Part shown: piece after piece, positions 53,912-61,876 of the stretch | How the letters are laid out: every line of letters begins with the position of its first letter | Position numbering within the stretch: the first letter of the stretch is position 1 | Assembly (NCBI RefSeq): GCF_002901825.1 | Contig: NZ_PPQD01000018.1 | Span: 341,600-405,599, forward strand | Length of the DNA stretch: 64,000 nucleotides | Direction: 5' to 3' | Source of the DNA: Mammaliicoccus sciuri | GTDB lineage: Bacteria; Bacillota; Bacilli; Staphylococcales; Staphylococcaceae | The notes under the pieces: model-generated | What the model saw: only the letters and a program-made list of their open reading frames with translations | What the model was told of the DNA's origin: nothing | Databases searched by the model: none | Translations under genes and position numbers: made by a program

Positions 53912-54574
53912 TTGAGAGAAATTTATAATGACAAACTTAAACAAGATATGATAGACCAATTCAATTATCTCGATCTCTTTGGATTTGATGTGCAACAACA
54001 CGTAAAACTCTTTTTCATTTCTCAAAAAGATCATATCATCCAAGACACTCAAAAACCCGAATATTTATTTTATCTTGTTAAAGGAAAGACAAAATTATAC
54101 GAATACATGGAAAATGGCCAAGTTTCTTTAATCGATTTTTTTGATCCTTCTTCTTTTATAGGAGAAATGGAACTGATAGATGAACACGCCGCACCTCTTA
54201 ATGTCCAAGCAATAGAAGATTGTTGGTGTTTAGCAGTACCACTTTATGAACTTAAAGACAGTTTATTAACTGATCCAGTATTATTAAAGAATTTACTATC
54301 TTATATCGCACATAAGAACATGAAAAATATTCGAACTTCAACACGAAATCAATCATATCCATTGTCTAAAAGACTTGCTTCTTTTATTTTAGTTACAGAA
54401 CAAAATGGTAAATATGAAGAAAAACATACACAAGTCGCACAATACTTAGGTGTATCTTATCGACATTTATTATTTGTTATCGCAGAATTTGTACAAAAAG
54501 GATATATAGCAAAAGAGAACACTAACTATATAATATTAAATAAGGATGAATTAAAAAAGTTAGCAAATATATAA
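53912..54574 (+). CDS. Crp/Fnr-family regulator (YeiL-like)
   Basis: A 220-residue regulator. An N-terminal cyclic-nucleotide-binding fold (EYLFYLVKGKTKLYEYMENGQVS, SSFIGEMELIDE) is followed by an HTH (HTQVAQYLGVSYRHLLFVIAEF). The start is TTG 53912 with AGAGGTG upstream. It lacks the cysteines of Fnr-type sensors, and its ligand is unknown. The divergent nucleoside hydrolase suggests control of nucleoside use, as YeiL is placed beside RihB in E. coli. That link is inference. Confidence 0.8.
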   Translation: MREIYNDKLKQDMIDQFNYLDLFGFDVQQHVKLFFISQKDHIIQDTQKPEYLFYLVKGKTKLYEYMENGQVSLIDFFDPSSFIGEMELIDEHAAPLNVQAIEDCWCLAVPLYELKDSLLTDPVLLKNLLSYIAHKNMKNIRTSTRNQSYPLSKRLASFILVTEQNGKYEEKHTQVAQYLGVSYRHLLFVIAEFVQKGYIAKENTNYIILNKDELKKLANI

Positions 54575-54583
54575 TATGATATA

Positions 54584-54620
54584 AAAAAGCCCCCACTTCA
54601 TGTTGTAGTGAGGGGATTAT
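54584..54620 (-). terminator. Terminator of the DUF1450 gene
   Basis: Minus reading: AATCCCCTCACTA opposite AGTGGGGGCTT, followed by a T-run. It also serves the convergent Crp-type gene weakly. Confidence 0.75.
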
Positions 54621-54634
54621 AGCTAATATTTATA

Positions 54635-54970
54635 TTATGACTGTGTCTTTTTCAACTTCTTATTTAACTTCTCGTCTAATTCTTTTTGTCGACGTTTTCG
54701 TTCTTCATTTCTAAGTCGCAATCTTTCTTCTTCTTCTGGATCGCGTTTCTTTTGAAGTTGTTTTTGGATTTTTTCCATTAATTCGTCTTCTGTTAAAGCG
54801 GCACATGGGCGGTTATTTACGAATGCGAATGTCTTTCTTCTACCTGGTCCACAATATGATTGGCATGCTACTTCTATTTCAGCTTCTGGGTCTAATTTTT
54901 TAATTTTTTTCAAAAGTGATGGCAAGTTAACGGCTTGGCAATCATCGCAGACTTGAAATTTATTTCGCAT
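54635..54970 (-). CDS. DUF1450-family protein with charged C-terminal tail
   Basis: A 111-residue protein. Residues 1-70 match DUF1450 ([40 protein letters not shown]), with cysteines CDDC and CQSYC that could bind a metal or iron-sulfur cluster. The last 45 residues are a highly charged helix ([20 protein letters not shown]) probably forming a coiled coil; many family members lack this tail. ATG 54970 follows GGTGGGGG. Function unknown. Confidence 0.8.
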   Translation of the reverse strand: MRNKFQVCDDCQAVNLPSLLKKIKKLDPEAEIEVACQSYCGPGRRKTFAFVNNRPCAALTEDELMEKIQKQLQKKRDPEEEERLRLRNEERKRRQKELDEKLNKKLKKTQS

Positions 54971-55048
54971 TTGTTCCCCCACCTTTCTTAATTGTTAATT
55001 TTGCAATAAATTATTATACCACCTTAACAGTTGTTTGAGAATGTCATT

Positions 55049-55888
55049 TTATCGTTTTTCCATATTTCGAATCATTTTATCATTGCGTTCAATCATTCGT
55101 TCGAAATATTTATCGTACAATGTCCATTCTTCCGTTGTGACAGGATCCATATTCAAAGTTGCACCTAAATTTTTCAAACTTCCTAACAATTTAAATAGTA
55201 TGTCGTTAGTTGTATATTCAGTGCCTAATAATTCGTTCAATGAAGCCATGCTTTCAGGTATAATAGTCGGGTAAATGAATTTTGTCTTTTCGTTTTTCAG
55301 TGCATGTTCATAGAATGCTTTCATCATTTCGGCACGTTCAGCGCCTGATCCTTCCACACATAAATAGATTTGAACTGCTATACCACCTTTCACTCTTCGT
55401 TGTGATATACCAGCAAACTTTTGATTATGAATACTTAAGTCATAACTACCAGGGCAGTATGATGCGGTAATTTCTTTATTCTCAATTTCATTAGTATCTT
55501 CTTTAAACATTTCACGAATAAGACGTAACATCACTTCATATCCTGTATCAATGGATACATCATGCTTACCCTTAAAAATTAAAGATATATTAAGCACACC
55601 TTTATCTAGCACAACACCTAATCCACCAGAATTTCTAACGATTGCACTATAACCTCTAACATCATTTAAATATGCAATACCATCTTTTAAATAAGGTAAT
55701 CTAGAATCATGTATGCCTAATATCACGACGTGATTGTGTATCCATGTCCTAACAACACTTGGACTTTTATCATTTCCTACTTGATCACAAAATGTATCAT
55801 CGAAACTAAAGGACTGCATTGGCTGCAGTCCTGAAGTGTGGTCAATGTATCGCCATTCTTGTGTAAAATAATCTTGCAAATTAGCCAT
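55049..55888 (-). CDS. lipL: Octanoyl-[GcvH]:protein N-octanoyltransferase
   Basis: A 279-residue member of the lipoate ligase/transferase family. WIHNHVVILGIHDSRLPYLK, AIVRNSGGLGVVLDKGVLNISL and the catalytic cysteine in ASYCPGSYDLSIHNQKFAGISQRR match LipL (YwfL) of B. subtilis and S. aureus. It moves octanoyl groups from GcvH to the E2 subunits of keto-acid dehydrogenases. It follows pta by two bases, the same pairing as in S. aureus and Bacillus. Confidence 0.9.
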   Translation of the reverse strand: MANLQDYFTQEWRYIDHTSGLQPMQSFSFDDTFCDQVGNDKSPSVVRTWIHNHVVILGIHDSRLPYLKDGIAYLNDVRGYSAIVRNSGGLGVVLDKGVLNISLIFKGKHDVSIDTGYEVMLRLIREMFKEDTNEIENKEITASYCPGSYDLSIHNQKFAGISQRRVKGGIAVQIYLCVEGSGAERAEMMKAFYEHALKNEKTKFIYPTIIPESMASLNELLGTEYTTNDILFKLLGSLKNLGATLNMDPVTTEEWTLYDKYFERMIERNDKMIRNMEKR

Positions 55889-55890
55889 GA

Positions 55891-56877
55891 TTATAATGTT
55901 TGAGCAGCTGTAATGATTGAAAGACTATATACGTCTTCAGCTGAACAGCCACGAGATAAATCGTTAACAGGTGCGTTTAAGCCTTGTAATACAGGACCAA
56001 CTGCATCAAATCCACCTAAACGTTGTGCAATTTTGTATCCAATATTACCCGCTTCTAAGCTAGGGAAGATAAATACATTTGCATCACCTTGAATTTCAGA
56101 ATTTGGTGCTTTCTTAGCAGCAACTTCTGGTACGATTGCTGCATCAAATTGGAATTCACCATCTAATACAACATCTTTTAAATCTGTTTCTTTTAAGTTC
56201 TCTTGAGCAATAGAAACTGCTTCAGATACTTTTTCAGTATCAGGTGATTTAGCTGAACCTTTAGTTGAGAAGCTTAACATTGCTACTCTTGGAGACATAC
56301 CAAATGCTTGAGCAGTCTTAGCACTTTCGATTGCAATCTCAGCTAGGTCTTGTGCATTAAGTTCTGGGTTAATTGCACAATCACCGAATACATATTGTTC
56401 TTCACCTTTAGTCATGAAGAATACGCCAGATGTTTTTGTAACGCCTGGTTTAGTTTTGATAATTTGTAATGCTGGACGTACAGTGTCTGCAGTTGAATGT
56501 GCTGCACCACTTACTAATCCGTCAGCTTGATTTGTGTAAACTAACATCGTACCGAAGTAGTTAACGTTATTTAACAATTCTTCAGCTTGTTCTTGAGTTG
56601 CTTTACCTTTACGACGTTCAACAAATTTTTCTACTAAATCTGCTTTTAGTTCACTAGTTTCTGGGTTGATGATTGTAAGACCATCGATTGATAAGTCTGC
56701 ACCAGCTGCAGTTTCTTTAATTTTTTCTTCATTACCAAGTACGATTGGTGCAACCAAATCTGTAGATTGTAATTTAACTGCTGCTGTTAATACGCGCGCA
56801 TCTTCACCTTCTGGTAATACGATACGTACATTTTTACCTGATAGTTTGTCGCTTAGAACATTAAGTAAATTAGACAT
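55891..56877 (-). CDS. pta: Phosphate acetyltransferase
   Basis: A 328-residue enzyme making acetyl phosphate from acetyl-CoA. The N-terminal RIVLPEGEDARVLTAA, DGLVSGAAHSTADTVRPALQ, RVAMLSFSTKGSAKSPD and the C-terminal NVFIFPSLEAGNIGYKIAQR block are diagnostic. Short single-domain form, normal for Gram-positives. An AGGAGG site lies just upstream of the ATG. With acetate kinase (not in the window) it gives overflow ATP. Confidence 0.97.
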   Translation of the reverse strand: MSNLLNVLSDKLSGKNVRIVLPEGEDARVLTAAVKLQSTDLVAPIVLGNEEKIKETAAGADLSIDGLTIINPETSELKADLVEKFVERRKGKATQEQAEELLNNVNYFGTMLVYTNQADGLVSGAAHSTADTVRPALQIIKTKPGVTKTSGVFFMTKGEEQYVFGDCAINPELNAQDLAEIAIESAKTAQAFGMSPRVAMLSFSTKGSAKSPDTEKVSEAVSIAQENLKETDLKDVVLDGEFQFDAAIVPEVAAKKAPNSEIQGDANVFIFPSLEAGNIGYKIAQRLGGFDAVGPVLQGLNAPVNDLSRGCSAEDVYSLSIITAAQTL

Positions 56878-56990
56878 AATTGCCTCCTATATATGATTGC
56901 TATTATTTTTCCATTCACAATTATAACATTTTTTCATAAATTTTCACGTATCTAAACTGTGAATTTATATTGGATATTTTTAAAATATTA

Positions 56991-57647
56991 TCATTTATAT
57001 TCTGAAAGCAACATTTTCCATTTTTTATTTAAAATTTTATCCTTTGAAACTGTAAATTTTTCGTTTGGTTTTAAATTTGGATCTTTGCCGTTGTAATCTT
57101 TAGTTGCAAATCCTGTTGATAGGGATGGTTCACTATTTGGCTTGAATTGATATTCGTATACTTTACCGTTATCTGCAAACAAATATTTCGTAATCGGTTT
57201 ATCCATTTTAGCGACACTACTGTATCCTTGAATATTATTTAAATCTTGTGCCTGTTCATCATAACCACCTTGATTATGCTTGCCTTGATACATCGTTAAT
57301 CCAACAACGTTATGGATATTAAAATGTTTCCACCCTGGTTTATCATGATCTGTTATTTGTATTTCACCATCGTCACTAATCGCATAGCCATCACCTTCCA
57401 TTTGTTCATTTCGACTAAAATAACGATTAGTTACTGCTTTATGTTGATCTTGGCCATATTCGTCAGCAATTTTTAGTAACTTTTGTTTCAATTCATCTTT
57501 GTCTTGCTCTGAAAGTTGAATATGCTTAGTTTCAGCATGTTTCGTTTCACTATGTTGCTTTGTCTCTTCTTGTGAACTATTTTGACAACCGCTTAATATT
57601 AAGATCATCACTACTGCCACACTTAAATAATTGAATACACGTCGCAA
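56991..57647 (-). CDS. Staphylococcal lipoprotein of unknown function
   Basis: A 218-residue lipoprotein. The signal is VFNYLSVAVVMILILSGC (lipobox LSGC) and a His/Glu/Thr/Lys-rich linker follows (EETKQHSETKHAETKH). The mature domain (DELKQKLLKIADEYGQDQHK, GYAISDDGEIQITDHDKPGWKHF, NDNGKVYEY-like end) belongs to the staphylococcal lipoproteins that carry a DUF4467-like fold. TTG 57647 (MRRVFNYL) is the best start, with AAGGAG eight bases upstream; no better ATG is in frame. Confidence 0.65.
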   Translation of the reverse strand: MRRVFNYLSVAVVMILILSGCQNSSQEETKQHSETKHAETKHIQLSEQDKDELKQKLLKIADEYGQDQHKAVTNRYFSRNEQMEGDGYAISDDGEIQITDHDKPGWKHFNIHNVVGLTMYQGKHNQGGYDEQAQDLNNIQGYSSVAKMDKPITKYLFADNGKVYEYQFKPNSEPSLSTGFATKDYNGKDPNLKPNEKFTVSKDKILNKKWKMLLSEYK

Positions 57648-57672
57648 AGTAACCGCTCCTTCTATTAACAAA

Positions 57673-57711
57673 TAGGCGCCTCCATATCATCATATTTGAA
57701 GGAGACGCCTT
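57673..57711 (-). terminator. Terminator-like hairpin after the acid phosphatase
   Basis: Minus reading: GGCGTCTCC and GGAGGCGCC (one mismatch) around a 17-base loop, followed by TATTTG. The T-run is short. Confidence 0.6.
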
Positions 57712-57742
57712 ATGGATATTTATTTAACTTTAAAATCTATGA

Positions 57743-59542
57743 TTAGTCTTTTTTAATACCGAATTCATCGACTAATTTAACTGTTCTTTGTTCACCTTTA
57801 CTAATATCGCCATGTAATTGATAAATTTTAACGACTAATTTACCTTCAGATACATCATAAACTGAAAAGTTCTGATCAGATGAATCACGATTATTTTCAT
57901 GACTATCGTTAAAAGCATCTGTCTTATGAGGTTGCTCACCTATCGCAAATAAACTATTATAATGATCTAATTCTTCTTGAGTTAAATCTTCTAGCTCTGG
58001 TCTAACTTTCTTAATATGTTCTAAAGGACGGTCGTATATACTGTCATACGCTTTTGTACCACCTGTATTAGGCAGTACGTAGACTGAACCTTCTGGGTTG
58101 TCATAATATGTGATGTTATCTTGACCTCTAATTTGTTTGGCATCTTCTTTCTTAGCATTTACAAAGCTATTTTTAGTCGATGTATGTTCTAGTGGTTTCG
58201 TACGAGAAAGCACATGGTCATGACCTTGTAATACTAAATCCACATCTAAATCATCAATTTGTTGAGTCAGTTCGTCACGTATTTTAGCAACATCTTCATC
58301 TGATAATGCATGATACGATTTAGAATACATTGGTTTATGCAGGTTTAAGATAACCCATTTAGAGCCATTCTTTCTGGCATCTTTAATATCTTGTTTAATC
58401 CATTCCATTTGTTCTTTGCCAATTGCTTTTTCTTCAGGATTATCTTTAGATTTCTTATTATCATTCGTATTAGCGACAACCATATGTGCACCATTATAAT
58501 CAAACGAATAATAAGATCCACCATTGACCGCATTGTTTTCTTTAGGTACATTGACATGTTCATTATACTTTGTCAGTAATTTTTCATCATCTTCACTTAA
58601 CGCATATTCGTCATGGTTACCAGGTGCAGAAGCTACTGGTAGTGACATAAATGATGGACGTGATTGATCATATAAATCTAACCACTCATCTTCAATTTCT
58701 GCAGTTTCTACAAAGTCTCCTGTGTGTAATGCGAAGTTTGGATTACCTGCTGTTTGAATAGCATTGCTTAACGTATCTGCTCCAAATTGTGCTTCATTTC
58801 TTACGTGTTCATTCCAATAAGCATTTTGTGTATCTGTATACTGTACAAATTGGAAAGGATCGCCGTTGTTGCCAGAAGTCTTAAATTGTCCAACTTCACT
58901 TTGAGGACCACTTGCACTACCTACTCGATAATAATATGTAGTATTCGGCTTTAATCCCGTTGCTTTCGCTTTATAATTATATTCAGGAACTGTCATTAGT
59001 TCAGACTTCCCATGTTTATCACCGCGCGTCCATTCAGCACCTTGTGCATGTTCATCTGTATAATATCCATTTATTTTCTCTTTACCTTGAGCATCTTTTA
59101 CAGGTTCACCTTCATCATCTTTTTCTACATCCGCAAAGATGAAATTGCCGTTCTTATCTCGTTCAACATATTTAGAATCCACTTGCTTAGAAGTTGCATC
59201 AAACGCTTGTGCATCATCAAATTGACCCGACTCTGACACCCAAACTTTAGCATCATTAAATTGATCTGTCGTATACCAATTAAAAGCCATTTCTGTTTTC
59301 GTATCACCATTAAAATTCGTAATAATACGATTCGGCTGATTTTTCTTAGGTACAGGCGCTACTTCCGGTTTCTGTGACATCACTTTAATATCCGAATGAG
59401 ATTGTTGATTCACAACAGACGAATCAGATCCCGAACCACCAGCACCACTCGCCTCAACCGTACCAGAAGTAGAAATCCCTAATAATAACATCATACAAGC
59501 CGTACCACTAATGAATCTCTTTGCTATTGACTGATTATACAT
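57743..59542 (-). CDS. Secreted purple acid phosphatase-like metallophosphoesterase
   Basis: A 599-residue exported enzyme. A signal peptide spans residues 1-31 (CMMLLLGISTSGTVEA). A fibronectin-like N-terminal domain (NRIITNFNGDTKTEMAFNWYT ... TTYYYRVGSASGPQSEVGQF) is followed by the catalytic domain from about residue 232. The metal ligands lie in FVQYTDTQ, HTGDFVE (near 277), PGNHDE (near 310), NLHKPMYS and LQGHDHVLSR. The enzyme should release phosphate from organic esters outside the cell. ATG 59542 has AGGAGG eight bases upstream; GTG 59548 is too close to the site. Confidence 0.88.
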   Translation of the reverse strand: MYNQSIAKRFISGTACMMLLLGISTSGTVEASGAGGSGSDSSVVNQQSHSDIKVMSQKPEVAPVPKKNQPNRIITNFNGDTKTEMAFNWYTTDQFNDAKVWVSESGQFDDAQAFDATSKQVDSKYVERDKNGNFIFADVEKDDEGEPVKDAQGKEKINGYYTDEHAQGAEWTRGDKHGKSELMTVPEYNYKAKATGLKPNTTYYYRVGSASGPQSEVGQFKTSGNNGDPFQFVQYTDTQNAYWNEHVRNEAQFGADTLSNAIQTAGNPNFALHTGDFVETAEIEDEWLDLYDQSRPSFMSLPVASAPGNHDEYALSEDDEKLLTKYNEHVNVPKENNAVNGGSYYSFDYNGAHMVVANTNDNKKSKDNPEEKAIGKEQMEWIKQDIKDARKNGSKWVILNLHKPMYSKSYHALSDEDVAKIRDELTQQIDDLDVDLVLQGHDHVLSRTKPLEHTSTKNSFVNAKKEDAKQIRGQDNITYYDNPEGSVYVLPNTGGTKAYDSIYDRPLEHIKKVRPELEDLTQEELDHYNSLFAIGEQPHKTDAFNDSHENNRDSSDQNFSVYDVSEGKLVVKIYQLHGDISKGEQRTVKLVDEFGIKKD

Positions 59543-59717
59543 GTACACTTCCTCCTAATTAACCCTATAGTGATTTAAAAAGCAATCTATTAAGAAGTAT
59601 ATCAATCATATTTTAACCTTATGTAAAGATAGTATGAGTATTGTATGAATGTAATATGAAGAGAGATGAGTTAGGAAAATAATCATTGAAATAAAACTGA
59701 AAATTCCGTTAATTCAA

Positions 59718-59746
59718 TTGCTAAATTTTGGATATCGCACTATAAT
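59718..59746 (+). promoter_or_regulatory. Promoter of the Trp-ending peptide gene
   Basis: TTGCTA (59718-59723), exactly 17 bases, then a perfect TATAAT (59741-59746). The peptide start codon lies 43 bases downstream. The stretch 59549-59717 before it shows no other gene. Confidence 0.75.
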
Positions 59747-59789
59747 ATAGAAAAGATATAGATAAATTTATATAGAAAGGATGTTTATT

Positions 59790-59861
59790 ATGGAAAATAA
59801 AGAAGTTGTAGAAACAGTAATTGAAACAGAATCTAACCCACGTATAACAATTTCATGGTAG
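59790..59861 (+). CDS. 23-residue peptide with C-terminal tryptophan, probable RiPP/pheromone precursor
   Basis: ATG 59790 follows AGAAAGGA with eight-base spacing. It encodes 23 residues. The first 15 are acidic and Val/Glu/Thr-rich (MENKEVVETVIETES), a leader-like composition. The last eight are NPRITISW, ending in the only Trp, then TAG. It has its own promoter and a strong terminator, so its transcript can exceed that of the downstream enzymes. No signal peptide or Cys. It sits upstream of a class I isoprenoid synthase-like gene, a protease gene and an exporter gene. By analogy with ComX the Trp may be prenylated and the leader removed. The gene call is fairly secure; the role is inferred. 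Confidence 0.72.
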   Translation: MENKEVVETVIETESNPRITISW

Positions 59862-59876
59862 TATAAAATCTACTAA

Positions 59877-59927
59877 AAAATCCAAGAAAAATCTTCTCTA
59901 AAGGTTAATTTTTCTTGGATTTTTATT
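59877..59927 (+). terminator. Terminator after the peptide gene
   Basis: AAAATCCAAGAAAAAT (59877-59892) pairs with ATTTTTCTTGGATTTT (59908-59923) over 16 perfect pairs and is followed by TATTTTTT. It sets the peptide gene apart from the downstream operon. The following 59930-60201 gap is AT-rich; TATAAT at 60166-60171 is a possible -10 for the operon, with no clear -35. Confidence 0.9.
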
Positions 59928-60201
59928 TTTTGATATACTTTCTCTTTTTCTAGAATAGTTCACCTTCTATTGTACTATTATTTATGTTTATAGATTAAAA
60001 ATTTTTAATGTCATAGAGAATAAAGATACTAAAGTTTCAATTGTAATTACTCCGTTGTATATATTTTTACTAATAAACATTTTACTTCACTTTATTTTTA
60101 TAAATTTTAATTATTTAAATGCATTCCACTTATAAAATAATATATCCTTTTTAATGGAAGTTTAGTATAATTATAGAAAATTATACTTGTAGGAGATTGA
60201 A

Positions 60202-61074
60202 ATGCAAAAAAGTACACTTATTAATTTATTGAATATTGATGAAGATCAATACGATACTTATAATAAAGTGTTGAAAAATTTAAATATAGAATTTTCATCA
60301 ATATATTTTCCATTTATAGAATCTAATGATTTATTACCAGTAAGCTTTTATTCTTACTATCCCGTTGTTTTTCAAGATTTTTTCAATTTTTCTAAAAAAG
60401 AAATTTTTCATTTGATAGATTTATCTCATTTTCATTTTATATGCCTATTTATTTTAGACAAGTTATATGATTGTAATACTAATAAAGAAAAATTAGATTT
60501 TTTAATTATGACAGAGATGTATAGTCATGCTAAATCAAATATATTTAAAAATATAAAAAATGATAATATAAATGTTGAAATACAAAGACTATATGCTATG
60601 AATATGAAATCTTTATATGATGAAAAATATAATTTAGACATATACCAAAATAGAGATATGAATGATATTGAATTATACTGTACAGAAAAATATTCATTTG
60701 CAAAAATTATGATTCTACTATTTTCAGATGTTAGAAAAATCGATAAAAACTTGTTAAAGCTAATTCTACATACTCATGATAAATTTGCTATTGCTAGACA
60801 GATCCTAGATGATTTAACAGACTATATAGAGGATTTCAGTGAAAACACATTTAACATTTATTTGAATCAATTAGACAACACCTATTTGCAATCCAAAAAA
60901 CTCAATAATACAGAGTTAAAATTTTATTTAATTAATTACTCAATTAAAAACTTTGAAATTATAAAAGACATACTCTATACATATAAATATACTAGTTGGT
61001 ATAAATATATAGATTTTTACCATTCAGAAGCTTTAAATTTAAAAAATGATTATGAAGATAAGGTAAAAAAATGA
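60202..61074 (+). CDS. Isoprenoid synthase-like (ComQ-type) all-alpha protein
   Basis: A 290-residue helical protein. It has two Asp-rich stretches at positions expected of class I isoprenyl enzymes: FILDKLYD (Asp86, Asp90) and ARQILDDLTDYIEDF (Asp203, Asp204, Asp207, then Glu210 and Asp211). The second closely resembles the second DDxxD motif of polyprenyl synthases. The first is the weaker DxxxD form. Length and layout fit ComQ, the tryptophan prenyltransferase of Bacillus competence pheromone. No signal peptide or membrane segment. TAGGAGA precedes the ATG, and the stop overlaps the protease start by ATGA. A different terpenoid or helical enzyme is possible. Confidence 0.55.
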   Translation: MQKSTLINLLNIDEDQYDTYNKVLKNLNIEFSSIYFPFIESNDLLPVSFYSYYPVVFQDFFNFSKKEIFHLIDLSHFHFICLFILDKLYDCNTNKEKLDFLIMTEMYSHAKSNIFKNIKNDNINVEIQRLYAMNMKSLYDEKYNLDIYQNRDMNDIELYCTEKYSFAKIMILLFSDVRKIDKNLLKLILHTHDKFAIARQILDDLTDYIEDFSENTFNIYLNQLDNTYLQSKKLNNTELKFYLINYSIKNFEIIKDILYTYKYTSWYKYIDFYHSEALNLKNDYEDKVKK

Positions 61075-61868
61075 TTAATATTATAAGAAAAATATTAAAA
61101 AAGCGTAATAATTTCATCGTTACTGATGTAATTATAAATAATAAAAGCAAATCATTTCTAATTGATACAGGTTCTGAGAAATCATTTATAAAAGCGAAAA
61201 ATAATGATAGATATAAAGAAAATAAATCTAAAAGATATTTAGTGAAAGGATTAGGCGGAAATAAAATATATAGTAAAACATACTCTATACCTTTAATTAA
61301 TATCTGCGGTATTGAAATTCAAGAAGTCGAATTCATAGACTTTAAATCTAATAGTATTTTGTTTAAATACTTAAATATTGATGGAATTATTGGATGGGAT
61401 ATTTTAAAAAGATTTTCTTTTAGTTTAGATTTCAAAAATTATATTATATTTTCAGAAAAGATAAGTAGTAGTCATTTCCTCATTAATATACCTGTTATAT
61501 CTAATGAGAAAATCCCTGTATTTGAAGTCATGATAGATAGTCAGAAATTCAAATCTATAATAGACACTGGCTCTACTTATACATACTGTAATAATGAACA
61601 AAAATTAAAAAATTCATTTTTAGAATCAGATTTTGAAAAGAAAATTATACTTGGAATTAATGGAATTACTTTTCAATATCACGCCTTTAAAAAATATAAA
61701 ACTGTTACTTTTTTAAATAAATATAATTTTCAAATCCCCAAATTATATATTGAAGAGAGTAAAAATAACAATATGTATTATGAGGTTTTACTTGGCAATG
61801 ACTTTTTAAAAGACAAAATACTGACATTTAACCATGAGTATCAGTATTTTAAATTAAGTATGGGGTGA
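61071..61868 (+). CDS. Retropepsin-like aspartic protease with two tandem domains
   Basis: A 265-residue protein with two copies of the clan AA aspartic protease unit. The first has the active-site strand SFLIDTGSEKSFI (Asp32) and ends DGIIGWDILKRFSFSLDF; the second has KSIIDTGSTYTYC (Asp165) and ends VLLGNDFLKDKILTF. Each copy thus has DTG and the downstream hydrophobic-G-x-D-[IF]-L motif. Retropepsins need two DTG chains in a dimer; here both lie in one chain, as in pepsin. It overlaps both neighbours' translation. Soluble by sequence. Likely cleaves the peptide leader, but that is inferred from position. Confidence 0.8.
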   Translation: MINIIRKILKKRNNFIVTDVIINNKSKSFLIDTGSEKSFIKAKNNDRYKENKSKRYLVKGLGGNKIYSKTYSIPLINICGIEIQEVEFIDFKSNSILFKYLNIDGIIGWDILKRFSFSLDFKNYIIFSEKISSSHFLINIPVISNEKIPVFEVMIDSQKFKSIIDTGSTYTYCNNEQKLKNSFLESDFEKKIILGINGITFQYHAFKKYKTVTFLNKYNFQIPKLYIEESKNNNMYYEVLLGNDFLKDKILTFNHEYQYFKLSMG

Positions 61869-61876
61869 ACTTACAT

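Noticed and set aside
61071..61868. Retroviral or retron protease
   Set aside because: DTG motifs are retropepsin-like, but there is no reverse transcriptase, integrase or retron RNA nearby, and the gene is coupled to a peptide cassette.
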